This document shows positions 22,109 through 31,426 of a stretch of DNA of 33,169 bases, piece by piece. The notes beneath the pieces were generated by a model, which was not told where the DNA came from, searched no databases, and saw nothing but the letters and a program-made list of their open reading frames with translations. The position numbers and the translations under genes are program-made. Position 1 is the stretch's first letter. Every line of letters starts with the position of its first letter. The DNA is taken from contig JAAAIG010000318.1 of NCBI GenBank assembly GCA_015852425.1, forward strand, positions 5,823-38,991, in the 5' to 3' direction. Origin of the DNA: Gryganskiella cystojenkinii. Taxonomy: Eukaryota; Mortierellomycota; Mortierellomycetes; Mortierellales; Mortierellaceae.

Positions 22109-22912
22109 ATGCTGTACCATTGCTCCAACTGCCAGGCGCGGTCCAAATGCCGTGGATGCTTGGCGTGCCAGATCAAGATCGTACTGTATTGTTCGAAACG
22201 ATGTCGGCTTGCCCATGCAGACACCCACCGCCGGGTCTGCGGAAAGACCCACAACTATGAATACATGCAAGTCGAGCACGAACACCTCACGGATATATGC
22301 CGCATCCTCTCGCCCATCGTGCTTACGAATATGGACGACTACCTGCTAGTCAACATGATCGGTATGATGCTGTCTGAATATTCGACCGCAGAGCCTGCAC
22401 TGGACGATATTGACGAATCCTATCACACCATGCTGGAACGCGCGCTATCCAGTCGGTATGATGTCGTGCCCGACGAATGGAAGGAGTACACGGAATATGT
22501 TCAGCAACTGAAGTTCAGGCAGCTGGTCAGCTCGTTTCGCGCTCTAACGGTTGATCTCGAACAACACTCGCATGTCTCCGTGAAACCTCCAACCCAGATC
22601 AAGATCCACGACGTATCCCATGTCGACCGCCTTCGACTGCATCAACCCTCCCCTGAGTCCATGGGCCGTCGTCGCCGTGCTCCCCCTGCCCCACCGGCCC
22701 CCACCATCATTGAAGGCGAGCTCGAATGGACTGTGGAGAAAATCACCAACTACCGATGGAACAAGAATCGACATGAGTTCTTGGTGAGATGGCAAGGATA
22801 CCCTCCTGAAGACGACACCTGGGAACCCCTCAGCAATCTTGACAACTGCAAAGCCCTCGTTAAGAAATACAAACAAGAGAATGGACTCGTCCTTAAAAGG
22901 GGGAAGGTGTAA
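22109..22912 (+). CDS. MYND zinc finger fused to a chromovirus integrase tail and chromodomain
   Basis: Uninterrupted frame of 267 aa. Residues 5-44 are a MYND-type zinc finger with C5, C8, C17, C20, C28, C32, H40 and C44 in the usual spacing; such fingers bind proline-rich partners. Residues 45-158 form a helical region with no recognised domain. From about residue 159 the sequence becomes the end of a Ty3/gypsy integrase (PPTQIKIHDVSHVDRL), then a Pro-rich linker, then a chromodomain (203-256) with putative methyl-lysine cage residues W207, W228 and Y231. The stop codon lies inside the first bases of an LTR that follows a polypurine tract, so the C-terminal half is the 3' end of a retrotransposon. 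Either a host MYND gene was fused in frame to a 5'-truncated element, or the element had captured the finger. Expression is unknown. Confidence 0.8.
   Translation: MLYHCSNCQARSKCRGCLACQIKIVLYCSKRCRLAHADTHRRVCGKTHNYEYMQVEHEHLTDICRILSPIVLTNMDDYLLVNMIGMMLSEYSTAEPALDDIDESYHTMLERALSSRYDVVPDEWKEYTEYVQQLKFRQLVSSFRALTVDLEQHSHVSVKPPTQIKIHDVSHVDRLRLHQPSPESMGRRRRAPPAPPAPTIIEGELEWTVEKITNYRWNKNRHEFLVRWQGYPPEDDTWEPLSNLDNCKALVKKYKQENGLVLKRGKV
22895..22907 (+). other. Polypurine tract (plus-strand primer site) of the chromovirus
   Basis: AAAAGGGGGAAGG, thirteen purines directly abutting the TG of the LTR. This is the position where plus-strand DNA synthesis is primed in LTR retroelements. It also encodes the last residues KRGK of the fusion protein. 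Confidence 0.75.
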
Positions 22913-23146
22913 CGGTTGATACTCTACCTCTCCCAGACTAGAATCATAACCAAGCCACAGACAACCCTTACTTGAGTCTTGCTCTCATCATCTAAATACA
23001 GTACATATCCTCTCTCCCTTCCTGTCAGTTCCACCCCCAGCTGTTGCACGCGCCACACCTCCAGCAGCCGAAGGTGATTTCCTAGAGTATTTGTGAAACG
23101 ACCATTTATCGCTCAGATATTATCTCATTGTCCGCTTTTCGTTACA
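22908..23146 (+). repeat. LTR of a Ty3/gypsy chromovirus (239 bp)
   Basis: Starts TGTAACG (22908-22914) and ends CGTTACA (23140-23146), a perfect 7-bp terminal inverted repeat of the TG...CA type usual for gypsy elements. It sits directly after the polypurine tract. No matching 5' LTR was found in the window. The first LTR bases supply the stop codon (TAA at 22910-22912) of the upstream frame. Confidence 0.75.
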
Positions 23147-23945
23147 TCAATTGATATGCACACGGCAGAACCGCATTTGCGAACCTCGCTGCTAAGGAAC
23201 TGTCGAGTTGAAGACCTTTCCCGTCACAGCCAAAGGTGAGTAGCCACTTTCAAAACGACCGTTCGGATTGGAAAGTGGCTCCTGATTTTAGCAAGTCTCT
23301 TATGGAACAGAAAGCCCATGGTGTTTTTTAATTCGGAGGGACCTTTGAAGGATATCGTTCTTGATTATCTTAATGAAGGCTGCGTTTTACCTCGTGGGCC
23401 AAGAGCTGCCTAACTTATACGTTCTAGCTAAAGCCATAAGAGAACTGGTTTGAGTGACGGATCTTTATGAACCAGCAAGAGCGAAGGCTGTCCTTGACCA
23501 TACTTCCATTGATGAGATTGCATAAGTTCACATTGCTCCACTGCATATTGTTGGATCTTTCGCATCCTTCTAACTTTTCTTCTGAACCTGCGATAGTCTG
23601 CTGTCCGGCACACTTCACCTCAACAAGTCTCATATCGGGTTTACTGAGAAGGAACTAAATTGTTTGTTTGTCATCTCACTAGCCGAGCACATGTAGTACC
23701 GGCTCATCGATTTCATCTTTATCTTTATCCTGAAGCGCCTACTCTTCTTAACCTGGCACCAGGATACTGGGATCGGGGCGTGAGTCGCTGTCGAATCAGG
23801 TCCTCTTCTTCTTTACTGCCATCGTCGTCTGAGCCGAGAAGGCGACTGTTATGGGGGGCACATCTTCCTCATCACCACCTTCAGTTCAATTCCTTCGAAT
23901 TGAAAAGTCGTCTCCCTCTCCTCTGTGCAAATGGCCACTGTTGGC
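23147..23945. other. Region between the LTR and the LRR array, no gene seen
   Basis: Short interrupted frames only (longest about 70 codons). It does not resemble the duplicated flanks of the LRR genes, so it looks like unique or decayed sequence between the retroelement remnant and the array. Confidence 0.5.
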
Positions 23946-24379
23946 TCATGACAAAACGAATTAAGATGTCCCCAACAGTGTACCGAGGAGCAGCTCAAAT
24001 TCAAAGCCCCGGTCGATCAACTTGGCCGCACGGGGGGCTTTTAATATCTGCCCAGGGCTGGCACCCTCAATGTTGATGTTAATCCAGTTTCTGGCGCGGT
24101 CGCTGCTGGTCTCAAGATCCAAAAGTCCCCTCCTGCCTTCCTCAAGGCCGCGTACTTTTTCTTGACTGTGGCGATGATGAACGATCGCAGTACTTTAAAT
24201 CTTACGACCAGGACTCTGTCATACCTGTTCCCACTCCTTGGAGTCGGGCTCGGACAACAGTGGGTCGATATTAAGCTCAAGCACTTACGTATCGAGTCCA
24301 TTCTGAAGGCGAGCGCTTCAGGGGTTACTTGCTCAGAGCGGTTCCTTGTGGAAGATGTTTTGGCGCTCTGATCAGTTTC

Positions 24380-24405
24380 ATGACTCCATGACTCCATTAC
24401 TCCAT
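24380..24405 (+). repeat. TCCATGAC minisatellite upstream of LRR gene 1
   Basis: Eight-bp units (CATGACTCCATGACTCC then CATTACTCCATG). The same motif recurs before genes 2 (27248-27288, about five units) and 4 (32646-32668, about three units), and is reduced to a single degenerate unit before gene 3. Confidence 0.75.
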
Positions 24406-24520
24406 GTCTTTCTTTTTATGTGATTGAGTCTGTATGTTGGTGTCACCAACACGAGCGACAACGAAGCAGAAATAACTTCCTCGCCCCAAAGTAATATAGC
24501 ACCGAAAAGGTGGACAGTCA

Positions 24521-24530
24521 GATAAAAAGG
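24521..24530 (+). promoter_or_regulatory. TATA-like element of LRR gene 1
   Basis: GATAAAAAGG within a CAGTCAGATAAAAAGG context, 213 bp before the ATG. The same context occurs before LRR gene 4 (near 32779-32794) but is missing from the corresponding flanks of genes 2 and 3. Confidence 0.35.
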
Positions 24531-24734
24531 TTCTCGCAGTGATTTTTGTTGGCTGTCTTTTTCTTCAATCGCACACATTTCCTCCCCCTTTCGCTTTCTC
24601 GCATCTTTACCAAAATCCTCGTCATTCGTTTCTTCTTCCGTGTCTCTTCCGTTTCCTCGTTTCTTATTCACTACTGCGTGGCACCTTCTAGTAACCCCAT
24701 AGTGCTTGTCCCACTCTTCTTCTTTATAATCAAG

Positions 24735-25831
24735 ATGTTCAGGATACATCTCCTCAATCTGCATGAGATTTGTTCAAGAATTGCCAGCAGCTTTGACTAC
24801 ACTGACCTCGTGTCATGTGCACGTGTGAGTCAGGATTGGAACGACTCATTTACACCGTCACTCTACCGCTCTGTCGTCTTTTCGACACATGGACCAGCAT
24901 GGAATCTATTGCTCGAAACAAGCACCTTATACAACACCTGACAATTCAGGGCTCTTATGAAAAGTTATTCTCGACATCTGAACGAGAGAAAGTAATTTCT
25001 AGCGTCATGGCCTCCTACCCAATCCTGACCACTTTAGACTTGGGGAGGAACTCGATCGGAGACAATGGAGCTCAGGTGCTGTCTGAGGCACTCAAGACCA
25101 ACAAGACTCTGACTACTTTGGAGTTGTGGGAGAACTCGATCAGTTACATTGGAGTTCAGGCACTATCTGAGGCACTCAAGACTAACAAGACTCTGATCAC
25201 TTTGGACTTGGGGTACAACTCGATCGGAGACAGTGGAGCTCAGGCATTGTCTGAAGCACTCAAGACCAATTCGACTCTCACCACTTTGGACTTGAAGTAC
25301 AACTCGATTGGAGACAGTGGAGCTCAGGCGCTGTCAGAGGCTCTCAAGACCAACTCAACCCTGGCCACCTTATACTTGGGGTCTAACTCGATCGAAGACC
25401 TTGGAGCTAGAGCTCTGTCAGACGCTCTCAAGACCAACTCAACCTTGGCCACTTTAGACTTGGGAGGCAACTCGATCGGAGATAATGGAGCTCAGGCGCT
25501 ATCAGAGGCGCTCAAGACCAACAGGATTCTAAGCTCTTTGGACTTGTGGTACAACTCAATCAGAGGTATTGGAGCACAGGCGCTGTCGGACGCACTCAAG
25601 ATTGGAGCACAGGCGCTGTCGGACGCACTCAAGATCAACAAGACTCTCACTGCTTTGGGCCTGAGAAGCAACTTGATCGGAGACATTGGAGCTCAGGCGC
25701 TGTCTGAAGCACTCAAGACCAACAAGACTCTCACTTCGTTGGACCTGAGATACAACTGGATAGGAGACATTGGAGATCAGGCGATATATCAAATATCGCG
25801 GACCACAAAATGCGAGATAAAGTTTAGATAA
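24735..25831 (+). pseudogene. F-box/LRR gene 1, broken by a one-base frameshift
   Basis: The ATG at 24735 starts an F-box (NLHEICSRIASSFDYTDLVSCARVSQDWNDSF), as in the intact paralogs. At 24891-24898 the sequence reads GGACCAGC, where the other three copies have GGACCCAGT, GGCCCCGGC and GGCCCTAGC before ATGGAATC. One base is missing, and the 5' frame runs out after GPAWNLLLETSTLYNT. The second part is open in another frame from MESIARNKHLIQHL through nine 28-residue LRRs to the conserved end TTKCEIKFR. The remaining 930 nt stay open, so the lesion is recent or a sequencing error. LRR 7 carries an 11-residue internal duplication. Paralogs suggest an SCF-type substrate adaptor, if functional. 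Confidence 0.85.
25568..25633 (+). repeat. Perfect 33-bp tandem duplication inside LRR gene 1
   Basis: 25568-25600 and 25601-25633 are identical, each encoding IGAQALSDALK. The duplication stays in frame but breaks the 28-residue LRR period by adding 11 residues. Confidence 0.95.
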
Positions 25832-27523
25832 ACTGGCACCTCATATTATACTGCCTTAATGAAGGAACGAGTGCATGGGGTTGTCGTGTTTGTGGCGCAA
25901 ACAAGCGCTTGGCTTAAGTAGGATATACGAGTGGCGTGGTTGTACTGGAAAAGCGGCAAGTAAGCCGTATGCAAATTACGGATGAAGGTCGACATGGGAT
26001 AAAAGGGACTTGGAGAGGTGATGTTGAGCAGGTTCAACTGGAACAAGCGACAGTGTGATCGAAATGGACAGGAAAAGTAGATATCTCGCATGGCTGCCAC
26101 TCGGGCCAAACGGAGCACGCAATGGATTAATTGAGCGCAGGGCAGCTGGAACGAAAAGGCAGGTATTGGAGACAGAAGCTTACGGTCGCGAGACTGAAGA
26201 CAAGCGATGCTCTCTCGACTGTGAGGTTCAAATGCGAGAAATATATCAGCAGGGAAGGAGAGAGGTCCCCGCTGGACTCTCATTTGGCACTAACTTTCTG
26301 TTTCTATACTGATTTTATTGAATATCTCTCAGATCCGAGAAAATATATTGAAGCGGGGGTTGCTCAAGTCGAATCCCTAAACTAGGCGACGTGTGATCCA
26401 TCTCCACTAACTCAGGTTTGTACGATTGTCATTTGTTCGATTGCGCATGGACTTTTATTTTTCTGCTTGACCAGATCGCAAAATAGTGTCCAGTTCGACC
26501 TGGAAGTAATATCCCATATCCCTCCAGCATACATTGTGAAGACAATTGTGCACACCGAACTCAACATCACTTCAGATTCCGGCACATTGAAAGCACTACT
26601 TTTTTTTGCTGATAGCATAGGACCCTCCTGAGAACCTCAAAGAATTAAGTCCTATGCCAACAGTTTTTTTTTATTGAACGTGTATGCGTGGAATACAGGG
26701 CCAATCGTAGAGAGCATACGTCGTGATAAAACGAGTTGAAAGTCAAACGCCGGTCGGTCATCTTGGCCAGATAGCTGAGGCCCTGATATTATCTACCCAG
26801 GGCTAGCACCTTCAGTGTTCCTGTTTATCCAATCTCAGGTGCGGTTCTCGAGAGGCAGAAAGTCTTTGGCTGTGGACTCTGCCAAGGGAGGGTTCCTCGA
26901 TGAAACCCCAAAGCCGATGCTGAGACTCACACCACCATAAATAAATAGTAAATGAATATCTCGAGTAAACACATAGGACCATTACTGCCATGAAACTTCG
27001 CCGTTACTGGAACCCGAGTCTTTCTTGTTGTGAATGAAATTTCGGTGATAATCTTGCGTCTTAATTGTGTATTCAATCGACGTTGGTTTTTCTGGAAATT
27101 CCCTCTTGATGTTTCTCTGTAGACTATGGGTGTACTTTTTGGCATTTTTTCGTTACAGCCAAAGCCAAAGCTTCTTGGCGAGTATATTTTCCTGCAGAAC
27201 GAAAGTGGGTGGTATGGTTTGGCACGTCCCTGTTTTGGCGCGCTAATCTACTCCATGACTCCATGACTCCATGACTCCATGATTCCATATTTTTCTTTTT
27301 GTATGAATGAGTCGGTCTGTTGGTGCCACCATCACGAGCGGCAGTGAACCAGAAATATTTCCTTCGCCCGCTGTCATTTTCTTCAATCGTGCACATTTCT
27401 CGTCATTTAGCTTCTTCCTCCTTACCAATTTTTTTTTTTTTTTTTTCATTTCTCAGTCACTACTGTGTGGCACGTTCTCGTAACCCCATCGTGCTCATCC
27501 CATTCGCCATCGTAATAATTAAG
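25832..27523. other. Flank between LRR genes 1 and 2: two duplicated blocks, no gene
   Basis: 25832-26406 matches the 3' flank of gene 3 (31427-31982). 26408-27523 matches the upstream flanks of genes 3 and 4. The best open frame (minus, 25846-26283) is shared in part with the other copy but its amino acids are not conserved, so no gene is called. The last 300 bp contain the TCCATGAC minisatellite and the leader of gene 2. Confidence 0.6.
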
Positions 27524-28843
27524 ATGTTCCAGACACATCCGCTCGATCTACATGAGATTCGCTCAAGAATTGCCAGTAACCTTTGTCTATATAAAGACCT
27601 CAGTTCCTGCGCGCGTGTGAGCCAGGATTGGAACGACTCATTTACACCGCCACTCTATCACTCTATCGTCTTGTCGAAAGATGGCCCCGGCATGGAATCT
27701 ATTGCTCGAAACAAGCACCTTATACAACACCTGACAATTGAGGACTCTTATGAAAAGCTATCTTCAACATCTGAACAAGAGGATGTAGTTTCTAGCGTTA
27801 TGGCTTACCCGACCCTGACCACTTTAACCTTGGTGAAAGTCCCTATCGGAATCACTGGCGCTCAGACGCTGTCTAAGGCAATCAAGACCAACAAGACTCT
27901 GACCACTTTGATCTTGGGGCACCACTCGATCGGACCCCACGGAGTTCAGGCGCTATCAGAGGCACTCAAGACCAACTCAACTCTGACTACTTTGAAATTG
28001 TGGCAGAACTCGATCGGAGACAACGGAGCTCAGGCGCTGTCCGAGGCTCTCAAGACCAACAAGACCCTCACTGCTTTGGACCTGAGAAGCAACTCGATCG
28101 AAGACAACGGCGCCCAGGCGCTATCGGAGGCACTCAAGACCAACAAGACCCTCACTGCTTTGGACTTGAGAAGTAACTCGATCGAAGACAACGGAGCTCA
28201 GGCGCTGTCAGAGGCACTCAAGATCAACTCAACCCTGGCCGTTTTATACTTGGGGGAGAACTCGATCAGAAACACAGGAGCTGAGGCACTATCTGAAGCA
28301 CTGAAAATCAACTCGAATCTAACCACTTTGGAGTTGTGGCTGAACACGATCGGAGACAACGGAGCTCAGGCGCTCTCAGAGGCACTCAAAACCAGCTCAG
28401 CCCTGACTACTTTGATCTTGGAGTGTAACTCGATCGGAGGCATTGGGGCTCAAGCCCTGTCCGAGTCACTCAAGACCAACTCAACTCTGGCCACTTTAGA
28501 CTTGGGGGGTAACTCAATCGGAGACATTGGAGCTCAGGCACTATCTGAAGCACTCATGATCAACTCAAATCTAACTACTTTGGAGTTGAGTCACAACACG
28601 ATCGGACACAAAGGAGCTCAGGCGCTGTCCGAGGCTCTCAAGACCAACTCGACCCTCACTGCTTTGGACCTGAGAAGTAACTCGATCGAAGACAACGGAG
28701 CCCAAGCGCTATCAGAAGCGCTCGAAACCAACAAGACCCTCACTTCTTTGGACCTGAGAAGCAACTTCCGGATCAGAGATACTGGAGCTCAGGCGATATG
28801 TCAGGTGTCGCGGACCACAAAATGTGAAATAAATTTCAGATAA
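27524..28843 (+). CDS. F-box/LRR protein 2, twelve 28-residue LRRs
   Basis: Single exon, 439 aa. The ATG at 27524 is chosen because MFQTHPLDLHEIRSRIAS aligns with the starts of all paralogs; an in-frame extension upstream is low-complexity leader. The F-box lies at about 6-50 (DLSSCARVSQDWNDSF), and such motifs bind Skp1 in SCF ubiquitin ligases. A spacer (MESIARNKHLIQHLTIEDS) is followed by twelve LRRs with consensus TLxTLxLxxNSIxxxGAQALSEALKTN, the ribonuclease-inhibitor/NLRC3-like class, and a cap ending TTKCEINFR. The concave face of the LRR solenoid is presumed to bind the substrate. LRRs 4 and 5 (28070-28153, 28154-28237) are near duplicates. No signal peptide or membrane segment. The flank lacks the TATA-like segment of genes 1 and 4. 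Confidence 0.88.
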   Translation: MFQTHPLDLHEIRSRIASNLCLYKDLSSCARVSQDWNDSFTPPLYHSIVLSKDGPGMESIARNKHLIQHLTIEDSYEKLSSTSEQEDVVSSVMAYPTLTTLTLVKVPIGITGAQTLSKAIKTNKTLTTLILGHHSIGPHGVQALSEALKTNSTLTTLKLWQNSIGDNGAQALSEALKTNKTLTALDLRSNSIEDNGAQALSEALKTNKTLTALDLRSNSIEDNGAQALSEALKINSTLAVLYLGENSIRNTGAEALSEALKINSNLTTLELWLNTIGDNGAQALSEALKTSSALTTLILECNSIGGIGAQALSESLKTNSTLATLDLGGNSIGDIGAQALSEALMINSNLTTLELSHNTIGHKGAQALSEALKTNSTLTALDLRSNSIEDNGAQALSEALETNKTLTSLDLRSNFRIRDTGAQAICQVSRTTKCEINFR

Positions 28844-29857
28844 ACTATTGTCCACAAACTCAGGTTCGTACGATTGGTTTTTTTTGTTCATTGACCACTT
28901 CTGCGCACAGGTTGGTTTTTCTGCCCGACCAGATCGAAGCCTGCAAGTCTAACTCTTTCCTGCTTGTCATGTTGTCACAAAAAAATAGTATCAAGTTCGA
29001 CTTGGAAATAATATCTCTACCGCCGCTGACGAGAATATTCTCCACTTAGAACTCGAGGCCCTTCCTCCGGTTAACATCATAATTAATATCACTTCAGATT
29101 TTGTCCGGCACGCTGGAATCGATACCTAAGTTCTTGGGAACTCTCGTGAGAAAACCTAAGAATTATGGTCGATGCCAATTTCTTTAAAAGATTTTATTTA
29201 TTGATGATGTCACCCTCGGTGTTGATGTTAATCCAGTCTCTGGCTATGGATTTATGGATTATTTCAAGGCAGGGTTTTCCTTGACGTAAACTTGGAGCCG
29301 ATGCCGAGACTCACACCACGAACGCATAAGACTATTGTCGCCATGAATCTTCGTAGCTACCGGAACCCGAGCTTTTCCTGTCGTGAATGAATCTCAGTGA
29401 TGGCCTTGCGTCATTATTGTGTGCTCAATCGACGTCGGTTCTGGTAAATTCCTTGTTAACTGTTTCTTTTTGTACACTCTGTGCGTACTACTGGCGTTTC
29501 TCTGTTGCAGCCAAAAGCAAGAGCTTCTTTGTAAGGATATTTTCCCGCCATACGAAAGTGAGTGGTATGGATTGGCACGTCCCTGTTTTGGCGCGCTGAC
29601 CAACTCCGTGATGTTTTTCTTTGGGCGGTCCGTTGGTGTCACCAATACGAGCAACAATGAAGCAGAATAACTCCCCCAGCCCCAAAGTAAATTTAGCACC
29701 AATAAGGCGCAGAACATTTTCTCCACTTTAGCTTTCTCTAATCTTACCAACATCCTCGTCATTTCACTCCTTCCTCATTATCTCTTCCTTTTCCTCATTT
29801 CTCATTCTCTCATTCACTGTTGCCTTGCGCCTTCTCGCTAGTCCATATCTTTATAAG
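28844..29857. other. Flank between LRR genes 2 and 3, no gene
   Basis: From about 28857 (ACTCAGGTTCGTACGATTG) it matches the flank blocks before genes 2 and 4. The 570-bp block that follows genes 1 and 3 is missing here. No coding sequence is supported; the minisatellite is reduced. Confidence 0.6.
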
Positions 29858-31426
29858 ATGTTCCGGACACATCCCCTCGATCTACCAGAAATTCGCTCTA
29901 TGATTGCCAGCAGCCTTGACAGCAAAGACCTAGCTTCCTGTGCGCGTGTGAGTCAGGGTTGGAACGACTCAGTTACACCGTCACTCTACCACTCTGTCGT
30001 CTTGTCGAAACATGGACCCAGTATGGAATCTATTGCACGAAACAAGCACTTTATTCAGCACCTGACAATTGAGGACTCTTATGATAAGCCATCCTGGACA
30101 TCTGAACAAAAGGAGGTAGTTTCTCGCGTCATAGCATACCCAACCTTGACCACTTTAATCTTGAGGTGGACCTCGAGCGGAAACACTGGAACTCAAACAC
30201 TGTCTGAGGCACTCAAGACCAACAAGACTCTGACTACATTGGAGTTGCGGGAAAACTCGATCGGAGATAATGGAGCTCAGGCGCTGTCCGAGGCGCTCAA
30301 GACCAACTCAACCCTTACTACTTTGACCTTGGAGTCTAACTCGATCGGAGGCATTGGAGCGCAGGCGTTGTCTGAAGCACTCAAGACCAACAAGACTCTG
30401 ACACATTTGGACTTGGGGATCAACTCGATCGGAGACATTGGAGCTCTGGCGCTGTCCGAGGCACTCAAGACCAACTCAACCTTGGCCACTTTATACTTGG
30501 CAGATAACTCGATCGGAGACATTGGAGCTCAGGCGCTGTCCGAGGCGCTCAAGACCAACAAGACTCTGACAACGTTGGAGATGTGGGGGAACTCGATAGG
30601 ATACAATGGAGTTCAGGCGCTGTCCGGGGCACTCGTGGCCAACTCGACTCTGACTGCTGTGGACTTGAGTATCAACTCAATCGAAGACAACGGAGCTCAG
30701 GTGCTGTCAGAGGCACTCAAGACCAACTCAACTCTGACTACTTTGAAGTTGTGGCAGATCTTGATCGGCGACAACGGAACTCAGGCACTATCGGAGGCAC
30801 TCAAGACCAACTCGACTCTCACTGCTTTGGACTTGAGAAGCAACTCGATAGAAGACAACGGATCTCAGGCGCTGTCAGAGGCACTCAAGACCAACTCAAC
30901 CCTGGCCACTTTATACTTGGGGGAGAACTCGATCGGAGACGTTGGAGTTCGGGCGCTATCAGAGGCACTCAAGACCAACTCGACCCTGATCACTTTGGAA
31001 TTGTGCTCCAACTCAATTGGAGATAACGGAGCTCAGGCGCTGTCTCAGGCACTCAAGACCAACTTGACTTTGAGCTCTTTGAACTTGAGTCACAACTCGA
31101 TCAAAGACAGCGGAGCTCAGGCGCTGTCAGAGGCGCTCAAGACCAACAAGACTATGACAGATTTGGACATGGGGAACAACGCCATCGAAGACAGCGGAGC
31201 TCAGGCGCTATCGGAGGCACTCGAGGCCAACTCGTCTCTGACTACTTTGTACTTGGGGGACAACTCAATCAGAAACGCTGGAGCTCAGGCGCTATCTGAG
31301 GCACTCAAGATCAACAAAACTCTCACTGCTTTGGACCTGAGAAACAACTTTTGGATCACAGACATTGGAGCTCAGGCGATAGATCAAGTGTCTCGAACCA
31401 CAAAATGCGAGATAAAATTTAGATAA
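29858..31426 (+). CDS. F-box/LRR protein 3, fifteen 28-residue LRRs
   Basis: Single exon, 522 aa, the longest copy in the window. The F-box is at about 6-50 (DLPEIRSMIASSLDSKDLA, then SCARVSQGWNDSVTPSLY). A spacer containing MESIARNKHFIQHLTIEDS follows, then fifteen LRRs (from about residue 100) and the conserved cap TTKCEIKFR. LRRs 8-10 match LRRs 3, 4 and 6 of protein 2 (LKLWQ, then TALDLRSNSIEDNG, then LYLGENSI), showing that blocks of repeats are shared at different positions. Residues at the exposed beta-strand positions differ between almost all repeats, while the loop GAQALSEALKTN is nearly fixed. The family role (SCF adaptor or other recognition protein) is inferred from architecture. 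Confidence 0.88.
   Translation: MFRTHPLDLPEIRSMIASSLDSKDLASCARVSQGWNDSVTPSLYHSVVLSKHGPSMESIARNKHFIQHLTIEDSYDKPSWTSEQKEVVSRVIAYPTLTTLILRWTSSGNTGTQTLSEALKTNKTLTTLELRENSIGDNGAQALSEALKTNSTLTTLTLESNSIGGIGAQALSEALKTNKTLTHLDLGINSIGDIGALALSEALKTNSTLATLYLADNSIGDIGAQALSEALKTNKTLTTLEMWGNSIGYNGVQALSGALVANSTLTAVDLSINSIEDNGAQVLSEALKTNSTLTTLKLWQILIGDNGTQALSEALKTNSTLTALDLRSNSIEDNGSQALSEALKTNSTLATLYLGENSIGDVGVRALSEALKTNSTLITLELCSNSIGDNGAQALSQALKTNLTLSSLNLSHNSIKDSGAQALSEALKTNKTMTDLDMGNNAIEDSGAQALSEALEANSSLTTLYLGDNSIRNAGAQALSEALKINKTLTALDLRNNFWITDIGAQAIDQVSRTTKCEIKFR

Larger units (their letters stand above)
22580..23146 (+). mobile_element. 5'-truncated Ty3/gypsy chromovirus: integrase end, chromodomain, PPT and LTR
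   Basis: The unit has the order expected at the 3' end of a chromovirus: integrase C-terminal motif (from about 22586), chromodomain (22715-22876), polypurine tract (22895-22907) and LTR (22908-23146). Protease, reverse transcriptase, RNase H and the integrase core are absent upstream, where a MYND finger is found instead. It is therefore a remnant that cannot move by itself. Confidence 0.8.

Noticed and set aside
25846..26283. Minus-strand frame (and its relative at 31441-31716) as a conserved small gene
   Set aside because: The shared 52-residue end shows about 13 amino-acid differences, many non-conservative, between two otherwise similar DNA copies, so it does not look constrained.
27143..27155. 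CGTTACA in LRR flanks (also near 32577) as LTR ends
   Set aside because: No TGTAACG partner at LTR distance, no polypurine tract or element sequence nearby; best seen as part of the duplicated flank.
30583..31026. Plus-strand open frame inside LRR gene 3
   Set aside because: It is the +1 frame of the 84-bp repeat and stays open only because the repeat unit is a multiple of three.
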